A DNA stretch of 64,000 nt, from the NCBI RefSeq assembly GCF_009659625.1, contig NZ_VOIW01000008.1, positions 124,001 to 188,000 on the forward strand, read 5' to 3'. Shown here piece by piece: positions 37,369 through 46,100 of the stretch; the stretch's first letter is position 1; every line of letters begins with the position of its first letter. Origin of the DNA: Pseudomonas haemolytica (GTDB taxonomy: Bacteria; Pseudomonadota; Gammaproteobacteria; Pseudomonadales; Pseudomonadaceae). The position numbers and the translations under genes were made by a program. The notes under the pieces are model-generated. The model saw only the letters and a list, made by a program, of their open reading frames with translations, made no database searches and was not told the origin of the DNA.

Positions 37369-37544
37369 GCACGGATAGCGTGGACAGCAACACCTCGCAG
37401 CTCATCAAGCAATACGCCGAGTCGCAGTACGAGCAGTTTCACCAGCAGCGCCAACATGAAGATGCCGCCGGCGCAGACAAACGCCTCGCCGACCTGAGCC
37501 AGCTTGCTCATCAGCTATCAGACAAGACTCGTAAGAATGATTGA
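37365..37544 (+). CDS. Small helical protein between the two hsdM genes
   Basis: A 59-residue, charged, Gln-rich protein (QYEQFHQQRQHEDAAG then LADLSQLAHQLSDK) with strong helix tendency and no signal peptide. Its ATG overlaps the HsdM-1 stop (ATGA) and its stop overlaps the HsdM-2 start by 8 bases, so translation is coupled through all three. The tight placement argues that it is real and part of the system, perhaps a subunit linker or a regulator. No family recognised. Confidence 0.6.
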   Translation: MSTDSVDSNTSQLIKQYAESQYEQFHQQRQHEDAAGADKRLADLSQLAHQLSDKTRKND

Positions 37545-39051
37545 GTACCAGAAAAACCAAGCCTCTCAACTTGGCAAAAAGAAACTCGAAGACCTCCTTT
37601 GGGGAGCGGCCGAGTTTCTTCGCGGGCAGATCGACGCCTCCGACTACAAGCAGTACATCTTCCCGCTACTGTTCTATAAACGTCTGTCCGACGTTTACCT
37701 GGAAGAGTATGTCGAGGCCATGGAAGTCAACGAGGGCGATGCCGACTATGCCGTCATGCCCATGTTTCACCGCTTCCATATTCCCCAGGAGGCGCGCTGG
37801 GAAAAGGTACGCCATACCAGCAAGAACATCGGCGAAGCCATCCAGAATGCCCTGCGCCTGATCGAGACCCACAACGAACGCCTGCACGGCGTATTCGGCG
37901 ATGCCCAGTGGACCAACAAAGAGCGTCTACCCGACCACCTGCTGGCCGACCTGATTCAGCACTTCAGCAAGATCCCCTTGGGCATAAAGTCGGTGACCCA
38001 GGACGACCTGGGCGAAGCTTACGAATACCTGATCAAGAAGTTCGCCGACGACTCTGGCCACACCGCCGCCGAGTTCTACACCAATCGCACCGTGGTGCAC
38101 CTGATGACCCGCATCATGGGTCTCAAGCCCGGTGAAACCGCCTATGACCCCACCTGTGGTACCGGCGGCATGCTGCTCAATGCGGTGATGGACCTGCGGG
38201 ACGAAGGTAAAGAATGGCGTAGCGTCAAACTCTACGGCCAGGAAGTGAACCTGCTCACCTCCGCCATCGCCCGTATGAACATGTTCCTGCACGAGATCGA
38301 AGAGTTTGAAGTGCTGCGCGGTGATACCTTGGCCGAGCCCAAGTTTATCGATAACGACCAGCTCAAGCAGTTCGATGTGATCTTCGCCAACCCGCCGTAC
38401 TCCATCAAAAAATGGAACCGCGACAAGTTCGCTGCCGATCCTTATGGCCGTAACTTTTACGGCGTGCCACCGCAGGGCTGCGCTGACTATGGCTTTTACA
38501 CTCATATCATCAAAAGCCTGAAGCCCGACATCGGCCGCGCCGCCATGCTCTGGCCCCACGGCGTGCTGTTCCGCGACTCGGAGCAGGCCATCCGTAAGCA
38601 GGTGATCGAGTCAGATATTATCGAAGCGGTGATCGGCCTTGGCTCCAACCTGTTCTACAACTCGCCGATGGAATCCTGCGTGGTGGTGCTCAACAGCAAT
38701 AAGCCTACTGAGCGCAGAGGCAAAGTCCTGTTTATCAATGGCGTCGAGCATGTCACGCGTGATCGTGCCCATAGCCGACTCTCGGATGACGATCTGGCTG
38801 TGCTGATCGAAGCCTACTGTGCACCGGACAAGCTGCCGGCCATTACCGCGCTGGTGGATATCGAGACGATTCGCGCGAATCAGCACAATTTATCGATACC
38901 GCTTTATGTGCAGGCCATCAGTGATGAGGAAGTGCATGATATCGGGCATGCCATCGAGGCCTGGAAAGTCAGTCGTGTTCAGTTAAAAAAGCAAACCAGT
39001 AAACTATTTAAAAGCCTCGCAGAGCTGGGGTACGAGGTGAACAACACATGA
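37537..39051 (+). CDS. hsdM: Type I restriction-modification methyltransferase subunit, HsdM-2
   Basis: A 504-residue N6-adenine methylase subunit with motif I DPTCGTGGM (about 204-212) and NPPY (about 285-288), so it should be active. The N-terminal domain (IDASDYKQYIFPLLFYKRLSDVYLEE) aligns with HsdM-1, but the two proteins differ at perhaps half of the positions. ATG 37537 was chosen because it starts MIEYQKNQASQ just after the small gene. Its stop overlaps the hsdS start (ATGA), so this HsdM is the one directly coupled to hsdS. Confidence 0.93.
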   Translation: MIEYQKNQASQLGKKKLEDLLWGAAEFLRGQIDASDYKQYIFPLLFYKRLSDVYLEEYVEAMEVNEGDADYAVMPMFHRFHIPQEARWEKVRHTSKNIGEAIQNALRLIETHNERLHGVFGDAQWTNKERLPDHLLADLIQHFSKIPLGIKSVTQDDLGEAYEYLIKKFADDSGHTAAEFYTNRTVVHLMTRIMGLKPGETAYDPTCGTGGMLLNAVMDLRDEGKEWRSVKLYGQEVNLLTSAIARMNMFLHEIEEFEVLRGDTLAEPKFIDNDQLKQFDVIFANPPYSIKKWNRDKFAADPYGRNFYGVPPQGCADYGFYTHIIKSLKPDIGRAAMLWPHGVLFRDSEQAIRKQVIESDIIEAVIGLGSNLFYNSPMESCVVVLNSNKPTERRGKVLFINGVEHVTRDRAHSRLSDDDLAVLIEAYCAPDKLPAITALVDIETIRANQHNLSIPLYVQAISDEEVHDIGHAIEAWKVSRVQLKKQTSKLFKSLAELGYEVNNT

Positions 39052-40151
39052 CAGCACAGCAGTTACCCGAAGGCTGGCAGTTGGTGAAATTTGGTGAAAT
39101 TGCCAAGCATATTTCCAAGCGCGTAGAGCCCAGCGAAACCGAGCTGGATATCTATGTGGGGTTGGAGCACTTGGACCCGGATAGTTTGAAGATCAAGCGC
39201 CATGGCGTGCCCAGTGATGTGGCCGGGCAAAAGCTCTTGGTTAAAAAAGGCCAGATTATCTTTGGTAAGCGCCGAGCATACCAACGTAAGGTTGCCGTAA
39301 CCGAGTGGGATTGCATTTGCTCAGCCCATGCGATGGTACTCGAAGCAAAACCGGACAAGATAGTTTCAGATTTTTTGCCAATTTTTATGCAGTCTGATTT
39401 GTTTATGAGCCGAGCGGTGGCAATCTCTGAAGGGTCGCTATCGCCAACGATTAAATGGAAAAGTCTTGAGGAGCAGCTGTTCCTCTTGCCTCCAAAGTCA
39501 AAACAGAAATCTCTTATTTCTGTTTTTAACAAGCTAGCATTAGTTGAGGATCTTCAGTTAAGTGCGGAGCATGCAAGTGCTTGTTTGCAGAATGCTTTTT
39601 TGATGGATATAAAAAGCGCGAGTATTAATTGTAGTCAGCTAAGAAGCGGAAGGCTTATAGATTTTTTTTTACTACAGAGAGGGCACGACTTAACTAAAAA
39701 AGAGGCTGCAGAGGGGGATGTTCCGGTTATTTCATCATCCGGATTTGCATATTATCACGACAGCTACATTCTTGAGGGTAACGCTGTAATTACCGGTCGT
39801 AAAGGAAAGCTTGGTGACGTTTATTATTTTGATTCACCATGTTGGCCGCATGATACTACTCTCTATGTTAAGGATTTTAAGGGTAATTACCCAAAATATG
39901 TTTTTTGGTATTTAAAATCTATAAATCTGGAGCGGCTGGATGCAGCAAGCGCCGTACCTACCTTGAATAGAAATAATGTTCATGCTCTAAAAGGGACCTT
40001 CCCTGGCTATGAAACACAAATTAAAGAATCGAATAAGTTAGATGAGATTGAATCGCTTCGCAAGACCTTGTCAAAAAAGCTGGCTGTTTTCAGATCACTA
40101 GCTAGCGCCATTATTAATACTGAGCTGAGCCCCAAAAGCCTGGATAAATAA
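39048..40151 (+). CDS. hsdS: Type I restriction specificity subunit HsdS
   Basis: A 367-residue specificity protein with two target-recognition domains (about 5-150 and 200-345) and the connecting helices (about 155-195 and 335-360). LPEGWQLVKFGEIA and FGKRRAYQRKVAV in the first and VITGRKGKLGDVYYF in the second are typical. DNA from about 39340 to 40150 is clearly AT-richer than the flanking hsdM and hsdR genes, as if the target domains had been exchanged. It is slightly shorter than usual (about 400). The recognised sequence cannot be read from it. Confidence 0.92.
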   Translation: MTAQQLPEGWQLVKFGEIAKHISKRVEPSETELDIYVGLEHLDPDSLKIKRHGVPSDVAGQKLLVKKGQIIFGKRRAYQRKVAVTEWDCICSAHAMVLEAKPDKIVSDFLPIFMQSDLFMSRAVAISEGSLSPTIKWKSLEEQLFLLPPKSKQKSLISVFNKLALVEDLQLSAEHASACLQNAFLMDIKSASINCSQLRSGRLIDFFLLQRGHDLTKKEAAEGDVPVISSSGFAYYHDSYILEGNAVITGRKGKLGDVYYFDSPCWPHDTTLYVKDFKGNYPKYVFWYLKSINLERLDAASAVPTLNRNNVHALKGTFPGYETQIKESNKLDEIESLRKTLSKKLAVFRSLASAIINTELSPKSLDK

Positions 40152-40152
40152 A

Positions 40153-43100
40153 ATGTTTAACGAACAAACCGTCACCGAAAATGGAATTATCGACCGTTTA
40201 AAAAATTTAAGCGGGGTAAAGTGGACTTACTGCCACGGCGAGAACCTGCCCAAGAAGGGGCAGGATACCTTTGTCGATGAGTGGCTAAAAGACGCGTTAT
40301 GTTCGTTAAACCCGGCAATCAACAAACAACCGGATTACGCCGATGAAGTGATCCACAAGCTGCGCGGTGTGCTTTTGGAGGCGCCGCACAGTGGCTTGGT
40401 CAGGGCCAACGAAAATTTCCAAGCGTGGCTGCTGGCCGAAAAAACCTTGGCCTTTGGCGAGAACGGCGAGCACGTCACCATCAATCTGATCGACTTCGAC
40501 AACCTCGACAACAACCATTTCGTGGTGGCCCAGCAGGTACACTATGTGGCGGCTGGCGAGGTGTTCTTCGATGTCGTGCTGTATGTAAACGGCATCCCGT
40601 TGGTGGTGGGGGAGGTGAAAAGCGCCACTCGCCCTAGTGTCAGTTGGCAAGACGGTGCCGCTGACTTTATGGGCGGCAAGAAGCACTATTGGCAGAATGT
40701 GCAGGCTTTCTTCGTGCCCAACCTGCTGTGTTTCGCCAGCGAGGGCAAAACCTTTGCCTACGGCGCGATCAATGCCCGTGTCAAGGACTGGGGCCCCTGG
40801 CACCACACTGATCAGCGCGAAGATATTCCTGCCACATTGGCCTCCGTGCTGGCGAGCGCTGAAGGGCTGCTGAACCCGCAAACCCTGCTGCAACTGCTGG
40901 CTTCGTTCGCGCTTTTCTCTACCCATAAAACCGGTAAAGACACGCCGCCCAAACGCATCAAATTGCTGCCGCGTTACCCGCAGTTCGAGACGGCTAAGCA
41001 GATTGTCGAGCGGGTCAAGCAGGGTTACCCGAAAAAAGGCTTGATCTGGCACTTCCAAGGTTCGGGCAAGTCGCTGCTTATGCTCTACGCGGCCAAGATG
41101 CTGCGTGCCGACAACGAGCTGAAAAACCCTACCGTGCTGATCGTTGTCGACCGCCGCGACCTAGACAGCCAGATCAGCGAGACCTTCGGCGGTGCCGATG
41201 TAAAAAACCTGATAAAGGTGCAGAGCTGCAAAAAGCTTGGTGAACATATCGAGCAAGACAGCCGCGGGATTCTGATTACGACCATTTTCAAGTTCAAGGA
41301 TGTCGAGGTTGATGAACTAAACCCGGATGGCCTGAACAATCGCGACAACATAATCGTACTGGTGGATGAAGCCCACCGCACACAAGAAGGCGGTCTGGGC
41401 GAAAAGATGCGCTGGGCGCTACCCAATGCTCACTTCTACGGCCTGACCGGTACGCCGATCTCCGGCATCGAGCGCAACACCTTCAAGCTGTTCGGCGCCG
41501 ATGAAGACCCTGGCCGTTATATGAACCGCTACAGCTACAAGCAGTCGATCCGCGACGGTGCCACCAATCCGGTTAAGTTCGAGCCCCGTTTAGCCGAATT
41601 GCGGGTCGACCGTGAGGCGATCAATGAAGAGTTCGAGCAACTGGTCAAAGACAACAACCTGGACGAGGACGAAAAATCCGTCCTGTCCAAACGCGCCGGT
41701 AAGCTGGCCGTGATGCTCAAGGCACCGAAACGCATGGAGGCCATCAGCGCCGACATTGCCGAACACTTCACCAGCCATGTGCAGCCGAAAAAGATGAAGG
41801 CCATGGTGGTGGTCTATGACCGCGATGCCTGCGTACAGATGTATTACCTACTTGGTAACAAGCTGGGTTTCGACGCACTAGAGGTAGTTATGAATCTCGA
41901 CCAGGCGCCGGTGAAGGATGAGAACGGCAAGCTCAACAAGGACTGGAACAAGTGGAAGGAAGAGCTAGATCTGCCGATCAAGCAAGTCGACTTTGAGCGC
42001 TGGCAGAAATTCGATGGTGAAGAGCAGGCGCAGAAAAACCTGCTGGAAATCTACAAAGACCCGAAACAACCCCTGCAACTGCTGATCGTGACCGCCAAGC
42101 TGCTGACCGGTTTCGATGCGCCAATCTGCTACTGCATGTACCTGGATAAACCGCTGCGTGATCACACATTGCTGCAGGCCATGTGCCGCACCAACCGCCT
42201 GTATGAGGCGGACGGGGTCGTCAAGCGTATGGGCTTGATCATCGATTATCTCGGCGTATTCGAAAACCTGCGCACGGCGCTGGCCTATAATCCGGAAGAG
42301 ATCGACGGGATTGTCGAAGGCATCGAGAAATTCAAGGAATTGCTGCCAGAGCAGTTGAAGCTGTGTCTGGCCTTCTTCCCGAACGTGGACCGCACCCTGG
42401 CAGGTTTCGACGGCATCCTGGCCGCACAGGAATGCTTGCCGGACAATAAAAGCCGCGATGAGTTTGCCGCAGCATTTGGCGTGCTGGCCAAACTCTGGAC
42501 GGCCATCAACCCCGACCCTTTCCTGACGCCCTACCGCCAGGATTACAAATGGCTGGCGCAAATTTATGAATCAGTACGCCCGGTTGGTCAAACGGGTGCG
42601 TTGGTCTGGGCCGCGTTAGGGCCCGAGACCGTCAAGATGATTCACGAGCACACCGATATCAGTCGCATACGCGCTGACATCGATGAGCTAATCATGGATG
42701 AACACGCGATCTTCACCCTGACCGAGAAAGAGCAGGAAAAACGTGCCCGCCGACTGGAAATAGACTTGATGGGTCGTCTGCGCGGCCATGGCGAGGCTGT
42801 ATTCGTCGAGCTGGGCGAGCGCCTGGAGAAATTGCGCCGAGAATATGAAGCAGGCGTAATCAGGGCCATCGATTGGCTCAAGGGCCTGCTGGATGCCGCC
42901 AAAGATACGGTTCAGGCCGAGCGTGAAACCGGTGACTCGGTGGTAACGGAGGCAGACAACAAGCAGGCACTGACCAAACTCTTTCTGGAAACCCGTCCGG
43001 AAACCACGCCGAAGCTGATTGGTGATGTAGTCGAGCAGATCGACAAAATTGTGAACGCTACCCGCTTTGAGGGCTGGCAGAACTCCAACAGTGGTCCACG

Positions 43101-43203
43101 CGAAATCCAGAAAGCACTGATGCTGACCCTGGCGCAGTTTGGCCTAAGCAAAGACAAGGACCTGTTTGAAAGGGCATACGCCTATATTGAAGAACATTAC
43201 TAA
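40153..43203 (+). CDS. hsdR: Type I restriction enzyme endonuclease/translocase subunit HsdR
   Basis: A 1016-residue motor nuclease. The N-terminal PD-(D/E)xK nuclease has D140 (VFFDVVLY) and E154-x-K156 (VGEVKSA). The SF2 translocase follows with Walker A QGSGKS (K306), DEAH at about 405 (LVDEAHRTQEGG) and AMCRTNRLYEADG. The C-terminal helical part (about 860-1016) docks to the HsdM/HsdS complex. All key residues look intact, so restriction should be active. It begins two bases after the hsdS stop and ends the operon. Confidence 0.95.
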   Translation: MFNEQTVTENGIIDRLKNLSGVKWTYCHGENLPKKGQDTFVDEWLKDALCSLNPAINKQPDYADEVIHKLRGVLLEAPHSGLVRANENFQAWLLAEKTLAFGENGEHVTINLIDFDNLDNNHFVVAQQVHYVAAGEVFFDVVLYVNGIPLVVGEVKSATRPSVSWQDGAADFMGGKKHYWQNVQAFFVPNLLCFASEGKTFAYGAINARVKDWGPWHHTDQREDIPATLASVLASAEGLLNPQTLLQLLASFALFSTHKTGKDTPPKRIKLLPRYPQFETAKQIVERVKQGYPKKGLIWHFQGSGKSLLMLYAAKMLRADNELKNPTVLIVVDRRDLDSQISETFGGADVKNLIKVQSCKKLGEHIEQDSRGILITTIFKFKDVEVDELNPDGLNNRDNIIVLVDEAHRTQEGGLGEKMRWALPNAHFYGLTGTPISGIERNTFKLFGADEDPGRYMNRYSYKQSIRDGATNPVKFEPRLAELRVDREAINEEFEQLVKDNNLDEDEKSVLSKRAGKLAVMLKAPKRMEAISADIAEHFTSHVQPKKMKAMVVVYDRDACVQMYYLLGNKLGFDALEVVMNLDQAPVKDENGKLNKDWNKWKEELDLPIKQVDFERWQKFDGEEQAQKNLLEIYKDPKQPLQLLIVTAKLLTGFDAPICYCMYLDKPLRDHTLLQAMCRTNRLYEADGVVKRMGLIIDYLGVFENLRTALAYNPEEIDGIVEGIEKFKELLPEQLKLCLAFFPNVDRTLAGFDGILAAQECLPDNKSRDEFAAAFGVLAKLWTAINPDPFLTPYRQDYKWLAQIYESVRPVGQTGALVWAALGPETVKMIHEHTDISRIRADIDELIMDEHAIFTLTEKEQEKRARRLEIDLMGRLRGHGEAVFVELGERLEKLRREYEAGVIRAIDWLKGLLDAAKDTVQAERETGDSVVTEADNKQALTKLFLETRPETTPKLIGDVVEQIDKIVNATRFEGWQNSNSGPREIQKALMLTLAQFGLSKDKDLFERAYAYIEEHY

Positions 43204-43247
43204 GTCGATGATGACGTACGGCCGTGCGATGAAGGCAGCTAAGCGCC

Positions 43248-43267
43248 CCCACCGTGAAGACGGTGGG
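43248..43267. terminator. Hairpin downstream of hsdR
   Basis: The stem CCCACCGT/ACGGTGGG has a GAAG loop and lies 45 bases after the hsdR stop. It lacks a T-run, so termination is only possible. Confidence 0.5.
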
Positions 43268-43322
43268 ATGTAGGAAGCGCTTACATTGCATCGACGAAAT
43301 GCATGCTTACATCTGCTTTGAG

Positions 43323-43368
43323 GCGCAGCTTTGGGTCACAACTGGCAGTTTTCGACCCAAAGCTGCGC
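43323..43368. repeat. Perfect 15-bp inverted repeat between convergent hsdR and the TIGR04141 gene
   Basis: The arms GCGCAGCTTTGGGTC and GACCCAAAGCTGCGC are exact complements with a 16-base loop. Similar CTTTGGGTC palindromes are, from memory, frequent in Pseudomonas intergenic DNA. It may be a bidirectional transcription stop or a mobile repeat. Confidence 0.75.
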
Positions 43369-43482
43369 TTCACGAAGAAAGACGCGAAAGCCTCCCCGAC
43401 CACTACGCCCGCTTTGAACAAGTAAAAGGGGCGTTTTCTGATTGAGAGAGGGCTTTTTGCCATTGGGAACAGGCACTTCAAG

Positions 43483-45273
43483 TCAAACTCCTGATTTTGG
43501 CTGGACGGTCTTCTTGCGGTCTGTTTTTTTCTTTGTAACTGTTGTTTTCTTTTTGGAAGCTTTTGCTGCAGTTTTCTGGGCGACACTAGCAAGGTGAGCG
43601 GCAGATTCCGGAATATGCATCAACTTTACCCCGTAGCCGTATGAGTTGATGGTCTTTCCATAGTTTTGTAGTGTTACCTTACTGAAAAAAGGTATATCTA
43701 GAGCTTTCGAGGCGGGTCCATCAATGATGGCATAGATAACGTCATTGCCACGCGCTTCGAAATTAACAGGAATTTCATCAAACTTATTCTCCGTTAGTTG
43801 CAAGTTCACGGCCTTTACAAAATCTGGCTCTCTTACCATGAGGGTCGAGGCTACAAAACCCTGCGCGAATAGATGGCTTAGCGTCGATGAACCACGACCG
43901 CGCTTCACATGAATAAACTCACCTCGTTCGTTTTGAGTTTTAACTCGGTAAATGTCACAGACCTCAATTTTATCGTAGCTACCACCAAATCTGATCATTT
44001 GTCTGTCGAGCATTGCATGGGAATTCTGCGCCTGGGCGCAAACGTACTCATTGTACGGACCTTCACCATCGTGCGAATACTCTGTAAAGGGTGGCGCGAA
44101 CTGTTTTCTCGGTAGTTCCCAGAAATATTTCTCTACTGCCGTCTGAAAGGACGCTTCTACCTTAAACCAATTTCCTACATTCAAAATATATAAATTTGCA
44201 TCATGCTTGACTTCCGCATAGATGCATTTAAATGCAGGGAATGGTCTTGGAGGGCTGCCGCTTGAAAGGATCAGAAAAATTTCGCGTCGCTTTAGCGTAT
44301 CTAAAGTCGCTCCTTTTCTAAAAGTAGAAAAAAATCTTCCCAAATCTAGCACAGGGTCGATATCGTCCCTGTTCGGGGTTTGGTTGTATGCGAATCCTGT
44401 AACGGACGTCCAGTCAATTAGATCCGGTATGGCGAGCCACATGTCTTGGGTTTGATTAGAGCTTAAAGAATTCCAAAGTTGAATATCGAGAGCCTCGGAA
44501 AGATCTTTGTCTTTAACCGGGAGTAAATTTTCAACCCAAGAAAACTCACTGGCATGTCCGTCTGCATCTTTAGCGAGGTACTCTTTTGAGGCGGAGCGCT
44601 CTAAAGCCAGTTGTAGGAAGTCGCCTAAATCAGCGAGATCTATCGCAATAGATGCCTTGAATGAATCAATGCCGGCGATTATTTTTCCAAAAATATCTGA
44701 GTAAGCGCTTTTTGTATGTCCTACTAGTCCGCGAAGCAAATCCTGCTCAGCATTAATCATATAATCTGACACGGATGCTGCTTTGATCGTTTGTGTCCTG
44801 CTTAGTCGCGGGGATGCATCGAATGTTTGACGGTCAATTGATGCGATCTTATCGGGAGAGACACTGTTTAAAACGACCTTTATGCCAAATCTATCCTCGA
44901 TTAATCTCGGCTCAATCAGATAGCGACCGTATCCAAAAGAAATAGCAAACTGGCGAGAGCCATTTTTCACAACCAGAATGGCGGAGATGCTTTTATTTTT
45001 CCACTTGGAAGTTTTCACTCCTTCATCTAGGCCCTTCTGAATGAAGTTCAACCATTCTGGAGCGGCTTCTACAAAGGGTTTCCGAATGAAGAGAGTGCCA
45101 TATTCCCCTTCAGGACCAAGAGGATACTGTTCTGTCCCAATTTGTTTAGGTTTACCGTTCGGGCCTATGGGGCTCGCTATAAAATCTTTATCTGTCCAAT
45201 AAGACGCCGAATTTGGTGCTTCTTTGAGTAAGTAAACGTTCAGCGTAATCCTTTTGGGCTTTCCTGTGCTCAT
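43483..45273 (-). CDS. TIGR04141-family (DUF6119) sporadically distributed protein
   Basis: A 596-residue protein matching the TIGR04141 family by its N-terminal LNVYLLKE, then FAISFGYGRYLIEPRLIEDRFGI and ALNS-like VLNSVSPDKIASID (about 110-155), then LLRGLVG and SFKASIAIDLADL (about 180-215). No signal peptide or membrane helix is seen. A Lys/Thr-rich tail (about 560-590, KKKTTVTKKKTDRKKT) suggests nucleic-acid contact. The ATG at 45273 has GGAGGA upstream. The gene is AT-rich. The family is scattered in genomic islands and has no established function; its place beside a type I system suggests defence. Confidence 0.85.
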   Translation of the reverse strand: MSTGKPKRITLNVYLLKEAPNSASYWTDKDFIASPIGPNGKPKQIGTEQYPLGPEGEYGTLFIRKPFVEAAPEWLNFIQKGLDEGVKTSKWKNKSISAILVVKNGSRQFAISFGYGRYLIEPRLIEDRFGIKVVLNSVSPDKIASIDRQTFDASPRLSRTQTIKAASVSDYMINAEQDLLRGLVGHTKSAYSDIFGKIIAGIDSFKASIAIDLADLGDFLQLALERSASKEYLAKDADGHASEFSWVENLLPVKDKDLSEALDIQLWNSLSSNQTQDMWLAIPDLIDWTSVTGFAYNQTPNRDDIDPVLDLGRFFSTFRKGATLDTLKRREIFLILSSGSPPRPFPAFKCIYAEVKHDANLYILNVGNWFKVEASFQTAVEKYFWELPRKQFAPPFTEYSHDGEGPYNEYVCAQAQNSHAMLDRQMIRFGGSYDKIEVCDIYRVKTQNERGEFIHVKRGRGSSTLSHLFAQGFVASTLMVREPDFVKAVNLQLTENKFDEIPVNFEARGNDVIYAIIDGPASKALDIPFFSKVTLQNYGKTINSYGYGVKLMHIPESAAHLASVAQKTAAKASKKKTTVTKKKTDRKKTVQPKSGV

Positions 45274-45467
45274 CAACGCTCCTCCTAAGCTTTGCGACTG
45301 GTATTTTGCTATCTCCGGCCCGATAGCTCCGTAGGTTTGGAACGTGGCCTATAGCCATGACTTAGCTTACGTTAGAACTGGAGCTACTGTCAGTATTCGC
45401 TTTCATGGATAGGTCTACCCCATCATCAGGTGCGCTCGGCTTTTACCCATCCTCATCAGATCAGGGC

Positions 45468-45989
45468 GGCGGTTAACGGCGTTGATTTCATGCTTGGAAA
45501 AACATGCAGTGTGAGCGAACGCTAGATGTCTTCGGCATACGCTGGTGTGACGGAATCCTTTTTCAATTCGAGCCAGGCGGTGGCCACATTCTCGAACGTA
45601 TGTTCCGTTTCCGCTCGTTTGGCTTCCTGTAGCTCATTGCGTTGAGCTTTGGGGTCGATACCCTGTGCAAGCAGCTCTCTGGCCTCAACTGTTTTCTTCC
45701 TAGCTTGCGCAAGAGAAACCTCGGGGTATGAGTCGAGTGTCATGCTGATTAGATTTTTGGTGACGGGATGCCGGTAGTTGAAATTCCACTGCATCGAGCG
45801 GTTGACCCTGACTCGTAGCTGGAGCCCGTCGCCATCGGTGAGGACGTAATCCTTGTCTTTCGGTTTTACCGCCTTGAGCTGGCGATCGGAGAGACGGGTG
45901 GTTTGAGCGCACTTGAGAAGTGCTCCATGACATCTTTTGGTACCCCCAAGATTAGCGCCGGGAGTCGGGAATATCATTGGGAATACCAA
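45468..45989 (-). pseudogene. Broken tyrosine-type integrase (N-terminal arm-binding part only)
   Basis: The frame encodes the N-terminal domain of a P4-type integrase (TTRLSDRQLKAVKPKDKDYVLTDGDGLQL and SLAQARKKTVEARELLAQGIDP). A TAG at 45522-45524 interrupts AYAEDI-stop-RSLTLHVFPSMKSTP, where relatives have Trp; homology then ends near 45468 and the catalytic R-H-R-Y domain is missing. Normal length is about 400 residues. Its start is unclear (TTG at 45989, or a lost ATG nearer 45905). The upstream neighbour is the ssrA 3' end, its expected target. Confidence 0.85.
45968..45987 (+). repeat. Island-end repeat, copy 3, beside the integrase
   Basis: GGAATATCATTGGGAATACC resembles the copies at 34330 and 35639 in the same orientation and lies at the integrase-proximal end, 113 bases from ssrA. 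Confidence 0.5.
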
Positions 45990-46063
45990 ACCGCCTGGAA
46001 GTCAAAAAAACTGGACAGCCACCAGTAGCCGTGAAATCCCCGAATTTACTGGATTCCAGACAC

Positions 46064-46092
46064 AAAAAAAGACGTCCCAAGACGTCTTTTTT
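46064..46092 (-). terminator. Terminator of ssrA
   Basis: The stem GACGTC/GACGTC with a 4-base loop lies between seven A and six T, 9 bases after the ssrA 3' end. A diverged copy lies at 35526-35554. Confidence 0.93.
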
Positions 46093-46100
46093 CGTTCATT

